NCBI GenBank assembly: GCA_934255105.1 | Contig: CAKQNH010000136.1 | Location: 1 to 9,015 of the forward strand | Origin: an uncultured Pirellulaceae bacterium | GTDB taxonomy: Bacteria > Planctomycetota > Planctomycetia > Pirellulales > Pirellulaceae | Length of the DNA stretch: 9,015 nt | Reading direction: 5' to 3' | In this document: positions 1 through 5,699 of the stretch, piece after piece | Layout: every line of letters begins with the position of its first letter | Position numbering within the stretch: position 1 is the first letter of the stretch | Program-made: the position numbers and the translations under genes | The notes under the pieces: generated by a model | The model's database searches: none | What the model was told of the DNA's origin: nothing | Seen by the model: the letters and a program-made list of their open reading frames with translations, nothing else

Positions 1-20
1 TGCGGCCAAGGAGAACTGTA

Positions 21-173
21 ATGGCAAAAGGACACAAACCGCGCAAAGCGGCGGTCAAACGAATCAAAGTGACGGGTAGGAAAATGGAGGTAGAAATATC
101 AGAGAGGATTCAGGTACGTGAACCATTGAATTACCGGTGGGCTAGTCGCGCGAAAGTCGACTCGTTTCAATGA
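21..173 (+). CDS. Small basic ORF with bL35-like N-terminus (50 aa)
   Basis: The ORF starts at an ATG with a strong ribosome binding site, AAGGAG at 8-13, seven nt upstream. The first ~20 residues (MAKGHKPRKAAVKRIKVTGR) are very basic. They resemble the start of ribosomal protein bL35, which has a K-x-K-x-x-x-AA-KR-x-K-x-TG pattern. After residue ~21 the resemblance stops, and no other frame continues with a bL35-like body. The usual length is about 64 residues and the usual downstream neighbour is rplT, which is absent here. The last 32 nt overlap the end of the convergent lyase-like gene. It could be a truncated rpmI remnant, an unrelated small basic protein, or a chance frame. The ribosome binding site favours translation, but the identity is uncertain. 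Confidence 0.35.
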   Translation: MAKGHKPRKAAVKRIKVTGRKMEVEISERIQVREPLNYRWASRAKVDSFQ

Positions 174-2586
174 TCGCATCGTTGGCGTTTCGGCGTTCGA
201 CCACGACCTGACCGTGGCTGCTGAGTCCCGCTGCAGACATCTTGGCCAGGGGATCGATCGGGAGCAACCCTGTGATGCGTCCATCCGACAGCGTGGCTTC
301 CAGAATATAGCCTCCATCGACACGCGTCAGCTTCTGCTCGTAGGTCACCTCGTCGGCCGCACGGTGCGGGCGGTAGACCGCGATAAATTGCTGGGATCTC
401 GATTTCCCGGCAGTCGTTGCCGTCAGATGCCATTCTCGCAGGGTGATGCGAGGCCGCGGGTTGGGGTCGTACTGGTCCGTCTGTGAAAATGTCAGCCCCG
501 CCGGCGCTAGCAGCGAAATGTCACAGCGGACATCTTCCACTTCTAGACCAATGTGGTGCTGATCCGTGACCTTGAACGGATGTGTGGCGTGCAGCCAATA
601 TTCAAACGTAGACTCCTGCTTTGCCTGCAACTGATCGTACACAATCACCAGCTCGGGCTTTACGAACACGATGGTGCGAGTAAATCGGTCGAGTAGCGCT
701 TCGCCGGACTGGCTCTGATAGGCATCGCCCGCTTCACCAGCGATGATGTCAATTGAGGGTGACGTCTGGAAAGCGGTTATCTTTCCCTGCGAAGCGGCCG
801 AATGAGGCTTCTGTCCGTGACCATTGACGGTGATGTTGTTGACTGAACGAGTACTCCACATCCAGTTCTTGTGATGTTCCGTGCCGTAGCTGTCTCGATA
901 ACCACTGCGAATCAGCAGTCGCTGGCCATAGGCCCACAGCAGGAACGAGTTGTTCGCTTCGTAGCCATGCGACTGAGTGCCGAAGGGACTAGATTTAAAA
1001 ACCACCTGCACATCGTCATCAGCGTTCTTGAGAGTTGTGTTCATCATGGCCTGTCCAGTGCCGCGAAATAGACGCGATGTGGGCAGATCGTCTGGTGGGC
1101 GAGCCGCTACCTTGGGCAATGCTCCACGAATGAACCCGATGTAGCCGCCGATCGGGGCAGGACCGCCCATCTGATCTACGTACCACTCCCAATGTCCATT
1201 TCCCGCCTGAGTGGCCAGTTGACTGACGAGTGGAACTGCGTTTTGGGCTGTGCGCGAGGCGGTCAGGTCTCCGAAGCCCGCGCCCACTTTTCCCGGAGGC
1301 AGCAGGTACATGGGATAATAACCAATCTGCGAAAAGTACGGTTTGTTGTAGGCATTGATGTCCAGTGCCGAACGCATCACGTCCGCCCACCAGGTGAATC
1401 GCTCAATGTAGCTGCTCCAGTACGAAAACCCTTCATGCCAGCCACCGTCATCGTCCGACCACACCGGATACACGTTTTGAAAGACGTTGGCGGCGAACCA
1501 GACCCAGTCGTCCGCCCCATCGACTTCGCCCTGCATGGCGATCCCGATTTCTCCCAGGAAGTGCCACGCGCGATTGCTATGGCTGGAATAAGGCTGCCAC
1601 AGATGCCGAGGAAACAGGTGCTTGTACATTTCAACGCCACGAATCTTCATGACTTTGCGACAGATATTCCGCTCATCCTCCGTCAACAGATCATGGACGA
1701 AGGTATACGTTCGCGCGAAGTAATAGTTGTACGGCATGCCGGCTTCGTCGTTGTAGCGATAACCGGTTGAACCGACGGGGTCCCACTTCGCACATTCCAG
1801 CAGTATGCGTTTCGCTTCATGACCATAGGCGTCTTTGCCCCCCAGCAGCCGCGTAAACGCTAGTGTCGCCGCGCTGTCGAGCGCTCGTTGAGTATACGTG
1901 CGGTTGCCCCACCAGATTTTTCGCCATTCGTCACTGTTGCGAACAACTTTTGGTCCGTACTTAGGCGGTTCGGCGGTAGGCGGCGGAGCTTTCAACAACG
2001 CGTCACACCTGGCCTGCAGCGCTTCAAATTCGGCCCGCAACTCTCCAGCGGCCAGGGCTTTCAAGTGCGGCACATCCTCGGGACGAATGAACAGTCGTGG
2101 ATGGGTCTTCGGAATTCGGTTCAGTAGTTCGTCGCGCAGCGGGAGCGGCATGACGACAGCCTCGCCACTGATGCTGAACGTTCGCGACTGGCTCCAGTCG
2201 GTGCGATCACCCGACTTCGTCCGGCCACGGTATCGCCAAGTATATTCTCCTGGCGGGAACTCGCGCGGGGGACAATGCACGTTCATGGCGATCTCGTCGG
2301 CGCGATATTCCACAGTGTCGAAGTTCGCGCCGCGACCGCATTCAATTTCCCATGTCACTACATTGGCTTGCGGTCGCCATGAGAAGCTGGGCGGATTGAC
2401 ACGCGAAACTTCGTCGACGGCCGGATGATAGCCCCATTCGTCGGGCGCGGCAGGACGCTGGTCGAGCTTCTCGACTGCGCTTTTCTCACGGTTTATCTCA
2501 TTGTTTTCCTCAGCGTTTGCGACCGCGCTGCAGACGAGAACTAAGCCGAAACAGATTGTGACAATTCGTATAGCGCGAGTTTGCAC
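142..2586 (-). CDS. Exported DUF4962/heparinase II-III-like polysaccharide lyase
   Basis: This 814-residue protein probably cleaves acidic or sulfated polysaccharides by beta-elimination outside the cytoplasm; the substrate cannot be read from sequence. Residues 1-25 form a signal peptide (basic start, hydrophobic core, cleavage after VANA). Residues ~45-165 look like a beta-sandwich, FnIII-like segment (NPPSFSWRP, PGEYTWRYRG) typical of the DUF4962 N-terminus. Residues ~165-500 are helical and Trp/Tyr-rich, like the alpha/alpha toroid of heparinase II/III proteins, with SSHSNRAWHFLGE (334-346) and GGWHEGFSYW (381-390). Residues ~525-800 match the beta-rich heparinase II/III C-terminal domain, including GTQSHGYEANNSFLLWAYG (536-554). 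By analogy with heparinase II, H540 and a Tyr such as Y389 or Y393 may be catalytic; this is inferred. The start is GTG, with GGAA eight nt upstream and no other in-frame start nearby. The gene has its own promoter and is not close enough to pcm to imply an operon. Confidence 0.88.
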   Translation of the reverse strand: MQTRAIRIVTICFGLVLVCSAVANAEENNEINREKSAVEKLDQRPAAPDEWGYHPAVDEVSRVNPPSFSWRPQANVVTWEIECGRGANFDTVEYRADEIAMNVHCPPREFPPGEYTWRYRGRTKSGDRTDWSQSRTFSISGEAVVMPLPLRDELLNRIPKTHPRLFIRPEDVPHLKALAAGELRAEFEALQARCDALLKAPPPTAEPPKYGPKVVRNSDEWRKIWWGNRTYTQRALDSAATLAFTRLLGGKDAYGHEAKRILLECAKWDPVGSTGYRYNDEAGMPYNYYFARTYTFVHDLLTEDERNICRKVMKIRGVEMYKHLFPRHLWQPYSSHSNRAWHFLGEIGIAMQGEVDGADDWVWFAANVFQNVYPVWSDDDGGWHEGFSYWSSYIERFTWWADVMRSALDINAYNKPYFSQIGYYPMYLLPPGKVGAGFGDLTASRTAQNAVPLVSQLATQAGNGHWEWYVDQMGGPAPIGGYIGFIRGALPKVAARPPDDLPTSRLFRGTGQAMMNTTLKNADDDVQVVFKSSPFGTQSHGYEANNSFLLWAYGQRLLIRSGYRDSYGTEHHKNWMWSTRSVNNITVNGHGQKPHSAASQGKITAFQTSPSIDIIAGEAGDAYQSQSGEALLDRFTRTIVFVKPELVIVYDQLQAKQESTFEYWLHATHPFKVTDQHHIGLEVEDVRCDISLLAPAGLTFSQTDQYDPNPRPRITLREWHLTATTAGKSRSQQFIAVYRPHRAADEVTYEQKLTRVDGGYILEATLSDGRITGLLPIDPLAKMSAAGLSSHGQVVVERRNANDAIIETSRLSRD

Positions 2587-2640
2587 GATGTTAGTTCCAT
2601 GGCGAAGCGTTCTGCATACTTAAAATCGAAATCGCCCCGC

Positions 2641-2669
2641 ATTATAAACCAGGACATCCGTGTCCGCAA
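2641..2669 (-). promoter_or_regulatory. Probable sigma70 promoter of the lyase-like gene
   Basis: On the minus strand, TTGCGG (2669-2664) is followed after exactly 17 nt by a perfect -10 box TATAAT (2646-2641). The -35 box matches the consensus at only 3 of 6 positions. Transcription would start near 2634, giving a leader of about 48 nt before the GTG at 2586. The imperfect -35 box would suit an activated or repressible promoter. Confidence 0.55.
2652..2665. promoter_or_regulatory. Inverted repeat in promoter spacer, candidate operator
   Basis: GGACA-TCCG-TGTCC is a perfect 5-bp inverted repeat with a 4-nt centre. It lies between the -35 and -10 boxes of the lyase-like gene promoter and overlaps the inner edge of the -35 box by two bases. 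A repressor bound there would block RNA polymerase, which would fit substrate-controlled expression of a polysaccharide-degrading gene. A short repeat of this size can also arise by chance, and no regulator gene is adjacent. Confidence 0.3.
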
Positions 2670-2816
2670 TTGAAGGAGAGTGAGCCACAGGTTGCTTCGG
2701 CGTCGTTGCGTGTGGTGTTAGCGGGATTGTCTCGCGATTGAACAGAGAAATCGCTCATCGATTTTGCCCTTACAGAGTAAAGTGGGCGAACCGTGACGAT
2801 CACCAACTATAGAGCA

Positions 2817-3482
2817 TCAAGCTTCATCGTCCCATCCGGAGAGTCCCACCAGCGGAACGAACCGTACATAGGTGAGCATCTCCTGCTTGATTTCGCCGTC
2901 GGCCTGCTTCGTCGCGCGGATCAACGTTTGCTTCTCGCGCTCATCCCCGACCGGCATCACCAGACGCCCGCCGACTCGCAATTGGTCGACCAACGGTTGC
3001 GGCAGGTCGGGACCACCGGCGGCGACGATGATCGCATCGTAGGGGGCCGCCTTGGGCCAGCCTTGAGTGCCGTCGCCATGGATGACGCGGACGTTGCTGT
3101 AGCCGAGCTTGCGCAGTTGCGCTTCGGCGTCGGCGGCGAGCAATTGAAAGCGTTCGATGGTGAAGACTTCTTCCGCGATCTCGGCCAGGATTGCAGCAGC
3201 GTACCCCGATCCCGCGCCGACCTCCAGCACGCGATCGGTCGGCTTGAGGTGCAATGCCTCCGTCATCAGCGCGACGATGTAAGGCTGCGATATCGTCTGC
3301 TGCTTTCCGATCGGTAGCGGTGCATTGTCGTAAGCGCGATCTTCCAATTCGGCCGATACAAACGCCTCTCGTGGCACAGCCGAAAATGCTTCTAGGACCG
3401 CAGCGTCACGAATACCCTCTGCCCGAAGTTGAGCAAGCATTCGCTTCCGCTGTATCGCAAATCGGTCGCTGGTCGATTCCAT
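2817..3482 (-). CDS. pcm: Protein-L-isoaspartate O-methyltransferase
   Basis: This cytoplasmic repair enzyme uses S-adenosylmethionine to methylate L-isoaspartyl residues in aged proteins, starting their conversion back to aspartate. The family signature is clear. Numbering from the ATG start, it contains YDNAPLPIGKQQTISQPYIV (51-70), the SAM-binding motif I VLEVGAGSGYAAAILAEIA (85-103), the acidic strand end TIER (108-111), the post-motif segment VIHGDGTQGWP (134-144), and YDAIIVAAG with the VGGRLVMPVG strand (148-179). The length of 221 aa is normal. The ATG at 3482 was chosen over a TTG one codon upstream because GGAGAG (3496-3491 on the minus strand) sits eight nt before it. The gene appears complete and is transcribed away from the repeat-containing region on its 5' side. 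Confidence 0.95.
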   Translation of the reverse strand: MESTSDRFAIQRKRMLAQLRAEGIRDAAVLEAFSAVPREAFVSAELEDRAYDNAPLPIGKQQTISQPYIVALMTEALHLKPTDRVLEVGAGSGYAAAILAEIAEEVFTIERFQLLAADAEAQLRKLGYSNVRVIHGDGTQGWPKAAPYDAIIVAAGGPDLPQPLVDQLRVGGRLVMPVGDEREKQTLIRATKQADGEIKQEMLTYVRFVPLVGLSGWDDEA

Positions 3483-3508
3483 CAACTTAACTCTCCGTTT
3501 TAAACTTT

Positions 3509-3541
3509 AATGTGGCTCGACGCTCCGCGTCGGTATTTCCC
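3509..3541. repeat. Intergenic repeat, copy 1, with perfect hairpin
   Basis: The copy starts AATGTGGCTCGACGCTCCGC and runs to TATTTCCC. It matches copy 2 at 3597-3630 except for one missing base, 88 nt apart. Inside it, CGACGC-TCC-GCGTCG (3518-3532) is a perfect 6-bp stem with a 3-nt loop. No T-tract follows on either strand, so a simple intrinsic terminator is unlikely. Confidence 0.75.
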
Positions 3542-3596
3542 GTTCCCCACCTCCCGTTCCCTTTTGACCGCACACAAGCCTGCCCCATGTACCGTC

Positions 3597-3630
3597 AATG
3601 TGGCTCGACGCTCCGCCGTCGGTATTTCCC
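3597..3630. repeat. Intergenic repeat, copy 2
   Basis: This copy is nearly identical to the one at 3509-3541, with one extra C after CGACGCTCCGC. The extra base shortens the stem to CGACG/CGTCG (3606-3610 and 3617-3621) with a 6-nt loop. The flanks differ from those of copy 1 after TATTTCCC, so the conserved unit is about 33 nt. Confidence 0.75.
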
Positions 3631-3696
3631 TCGTTGCCTGCGCCCCACGCTCGCACTTACGGTCGAGCAGACTTCGCGAACGCTTTTCGCCGAGCA

Positions 3697-3712
3697 GCTC
3701 AGCAATCTGAGC
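3697..3712. repeat. Inverted repeat (6-bp stem, 4-nt loop)
   Basis: GCTCAG-CAAT-CTGAGC forms a perfect hairpin in the pcm/antitoxin intergenic region. No run of T follows it on either strand, so its role is unclear. Confidence 0.5.
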
Positions 3713-3825
3713 AAGTGTTAGCGAATCAGTCTGTTTCCTAACTGGGAATATTCACACCAAGCGTATCGCTGCAATCGACGTACCGCATAACTCGACTCAC
3801 CCCTTCTCCAGTTCCACATCGCGTC

Positions 3826-3846
3826 CAGGCAGCATACTTCTGCCTG
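3826..3846. repeat. Inverted repeat (7-bp stem, 7-nt loop)
   Basis: CAGGCAG-CATACTT-CTGCCTG is a perfect 7-bp inverted repeat about 210 nt upstream of the antitoxin start. It has no poly-T tail. It may be a structured-RNA element, a protein-binding site or chance. Confidence 0.5.
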
Positions 3847-4015
3847 CTTCAGACGATGCGAAATGCAAACCATTCCACGAATCCTCAACATTTTAAAGCT
3901 GAGGGCAACTGGAAGGCTGGATTTAGAGGGGCACGGTTTTAACATGGAGGCCAACCGTTTGAATATCGAGGTGAAATGAAGAACTGAGAACGGATCTCGT
4001 AAACACCTGGTCTTT

Positions 4016-4035
4016 CCGTACAAATGCCGTACAAT
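4016..4035 (+). promoter_or_regulatory. Candidate toxin-antitoxin operator and -10 box
   Basis: CCGTACAA occurs twice, at 4016-4023 and 4027-4034, with an 11-nt period, so both copies face the same side of the helix. The second copy contains TACAAT (4030-4035), a 5-of-6 match to the -10 consensus. No good -35 box is visible. Because GTAC is self-complementary, the pair also has inverted symmetry. DUF1778 ribbon-helix-helix antitoxins are known to repress their own operons by binding short repeats at the promoter, so this is a natural operator candidate. Confidence 0.5.
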
Positions 4036-4055
4036 AGGGCGTGGAGAATATTGAA

Positions 4056-4337
4056 ATGACCAAATCCCTAAAAACAGAACGTATTGAAGCTCGCGTTGAG
4101 CCGGATGTGAGAGACCTAATCGTTGCAGCCGCCGAGCTCGAAGGACGATCTGTGTCCGAGTTCCTGGTTGCATCAGCCAGAGAGCGAGCCGAGAAGACCT
4201 TGCACGACCAAATGGTCATTCGCTTGACCGAAGAAAGCCAAATGCGATTTGCGGAAATGATGCTAAATCCGCCGCCATTCAACGCTGCGATGAACGAAGC
4301 GATTGAGCTGCACAAACAACAGATTATTCCTTCGTGA
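4056..4337 (+). CDS. DUF1778 (TacA-like) ribbon-helix-helix antitoxin
   Basis: This 93-residue protein is the antitoxin of a type II toxin-antitoxin pair. It probably neutralises the acetyltransferase encoded next to it and represses the operon. Residues ~7-47 form a ribbon-helix-helix DNA-binding domain: a strand (TERIEARV), a first helix (PDVRDLIVAAAELEG) and a second helix after the turn (SVSEFLVASARERAEKTL). Residues ~48-93, including the NPPPFNAAM segment (71-79), match the flexible C-terminal part that wraps around GNAT toxins in this family. The ATG at 4056 is preferred over an in-frame GTG at 4041 because GGAGA (4043-4047) lies eight nt before the ATG and inside the longer version. 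The stop codon overlaps the toxin start (TGATG). Confidence 0.9.
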   Translation: MTKSLKTERIEARVEPDVRDLIVAAAELEGRSVSEFLVASARERAEKTLHDQMVIRLTEESQMRFAEMMLNPPPFNAAMNEAIELHKQQIIPS

Positions 4338-4825
4338 TGCAGTTCCGCATTGAACGACTTGTCAAGCATGAGCGAGCTGACTTCGATTGTGGAATTGAAA
4401 TCCTCAATCGCTACTTCAAAAAGCAGGCTAGCCAGGACCAACGAAAGCGCTACGCGGTTTGCTTCGTTGCGATTGACGACGCAAATGAAAAAGTAGCGGG
4501 GTTTTACACGCTGTCATCCGGTTCCGTTAGTTTTGACCGACTGCCGAATGTCCTTGTAACGCGGTTGCCGCGATACCCCGTGGTTCCCATCGTGATGATG
4601 GGCCGATTAGCGGTTGACCAATTCTATCAAGGTAGCGGGCTTGCTCGATCCCTTTTGGCCGACGCGGTTCACAAGGTTCGAGAGCTCGATATCGGCGTGT
4701 TTGCACTGGCCGTGGATGCTAAGGATGACGAGTCGGAGGCGTTCTACGTGCATCATGGCTTTGTGAAGCTGGAAAGCAGAGATGGCAACAACCGAACGCT
4801 TGTGCTCCCTTTCGGTAACACGTAG
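4337..4825 (+). CDS. GNAT acetyltransferase toxin, TacT-like
   Basis: This 162-residue protein is a GCN5-related N-acetyltransferase of the TacT/AtaT toxin class. Characterised members acetylate the amino group of charged tRNAs with acetyl-CoA and stop translation. Visible features are the strand GFYTLSSGSV (55-64), the family-typical LPRYPVVPIVMMGRLAVD (77-94), the acetyl-CoA pyrophosphate loop QGSGLARSLL (98-107), and the C-terminal EAFYVHHGF (134-142), whose Tyr137 matches the conserved catalytic Tyr of TacT-like toxins. The ATG at 4337 shares one base with the antitoxin stop, so translation is probably coupled; a GTG one codon upstream is a possible alternative. All expected motifs are intact. 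Which tRNA it targets cannot be read from sequence. Confidence 0.9.
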   Translation: MQFRIERLVKHERADFDCGIEILNRYFKKQASQDQRKRYAVCFVAIDDANEKVAGFYTLSSGSVSFDRLPNVLVTRLPRYPVVPIVMMGRLAVDQFYQGSGLARSLLADAVHKVRELDIGVFALAVDAKDDESEAFYVHHGFVKLESRDGNNRTLVLPFGNT

Positions 4826-4870
4826 TCCCCAAAAACTGCTGCAACGATTCTATTAGAATGATCAAACACA

Positions 4871-5518
4871 ATGGACCAGTACATACAGGCGATAGTCGCA
4901 TTGCTTGCGATTGCCAACCCGCTTTCTGCAGTCCCCGTGTTTCTGCAGGCGGTCGACGGTCTCGACACGACGCAGCGACGGCAATCGGCTTCGCTGGCGG
5001 CGGTTTCTGTGTTCACAATCCTGCTCGTCGCCGCCGTCGCGGGCAACTGGATGCTAGACATTTTTGGTATCTCCATCTCCGCGTTTCGTTGTGGTGGTGG
5101 CTTGGTGATCCTGCTGATGGGGTTAACGATGTTGCAAGGGCGCACTTCGAGAGTCCAACAGGAGTCGCTCACTCACAATGAACGTCGAAGTAAGATTTTT
5201 GTTCCAATCGCGATGCCGCTCGTTGCCGGGCCGGGAGCCATCACCACCGTGATCACCATTGCGCTTGCTGAGCCCTACTGGCAGAACCTATCTGTCGCTT
5301 TGACGGCGATCGTAGTCTTGGCGTTGGTGCTGTGGGTCGTGCTCTTGTTGTCGCAAGGCGTCCACGGATTGCTTGGCCCTCTCGGTCAGAAGATATTGCT
5401 GCGATTTTTTGGTTTGATCCTAGTGGCGATCGGTGTACAGTTCATCCTGGCAGGTGCGTATGAGTTCTTCACCGATGCGATGGCTGAGCAAGCGCTACGA
5501 CAGCGGACACTTCGATAG
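4871..5518 (+). CDS. MarC family (UPF0056) integral membrane protein
   Basis: This 215-residue inner-membrane protein belongs to the MarC/UPF0056 family, whose transport or other role is not established; the link to multiple antibiotic resistance implied by the name was not upheld. About six membrane segments are visible, at residues ~4-26, 39-57, 64-88, 112-132, 140-161 and 180-200. Family marks include ANPLSAVPVFL (15-25), FGISISAFRCGGGLVILLMG (65-84), IAMPLVAGPGAITTVI (113-128) and FFGLILVAIGVQFILAG (179-195). The two NP/GPG-containing segments reflect the internal two-fold repeat of the family. Length is normal. No strong ribosome binding site precedes the ATG. It is 45 nt downstream of the toxin gene, so read-through transcription from the toxin-antitoxin promoter is possible. 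Confidence 0.93.
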   Translation: MDQYIQAIVALLAIANPLSAVPVFLQAVDGLDTTQRRQSASLAAVSVFTILLVAAVAGNWMLDIFGISISAFRCGGGLVILLMGLTMLQGRTSRVQQESLTHNERRSKIFVPIAMPLVAGPGAITTVITIALAEPYWQNLSVALTAIVVLALVLWVVLLLSQGVHGLLGPLGQKILLRFFGLILVAIGVQFILAGAYEFFTDAMAEQALRQRTLR

Positions 5519-5621
5519 CCAGATCGCTCTCAATTCACCTGTCCTCAAACTTCCCTGTCACAACCAGCCACCATAGCGGAGCTGTCGAGTTCAGTCGCTT
5601 CTGATTACCCAAAGTGCAGAA

Positions 5622-5635
5622 CCGATTCAAATCGG
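5622..5635. promoter_or_regulatory. 14-bp palindrome upstream of pfkA
   Basis: CCGATT-CA-AATCGG is a perfect 6-bp inverted repeat with a 2-nt centre, about 65 nt before the phosphofructokinase start. TAATAA at 5638-5643, directly after it, could be a weak -10 box, but no matching -35 box is seen. The compact symmetry resembles a site for a dimeric regulator; this is a suggestion only. Confidence 0.3.
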
Positions 5636-5699
5636 CGTAATAAGTCGGCACCGGATTTGCGACAGTGTATCCACGTCAACTCATGAAAGGAATTCAAGG

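Larger units (their letters stand above)
3483..4055. other. Gene-free divergent region with repeats and hairpins
   Basis: These 573 nt lie between the divergent pcm and antitoxin genes. No frame gives a protein with recognisable family character; the longer frames are low-complexity or overlap gene ends. The region holds two diverged copies of a ~33-nt repeat (3509-3541 and 3597-3630) and two further perfect hairpins (3697-3712 and 3826-3846). The antitoxin promoter and operator are at its right end. It could be an accumulation site for intergenic repeats, a decayed insertion, or a region encoding a structured RNA. Confidence 0.6.

Noticed and set aside
1192..1770. 192-residue plus-strand frame inside the lyase-like gene
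   Set aside because: It is an antisense shadow of a strongly supported coding sequence with clear domain motifs on the other strand.
3518..3532. CGACGC-TCC-GCGTCG hairpin as an intrinsic terminator
   Set aside because: No T-run follows on either strand, and it lies on the 5' side of both neighbouring genes, where a terminator is not expected.
3718..4173. 151-residue minus-strand frame running into the antitoxin gene
   Set aside because: It overlaps the antitoxin coding region and the toxin-antitoxin promoter in antisense and has no family pattern.
4847..4859. ATTCT-ATT-AGAAT hairpin after the toxin gene as a terminator
   Set aside because: The stem is only 5 bp, AT-rich, and not followed by a T-tract, so an intrinsic terminator is not supported.
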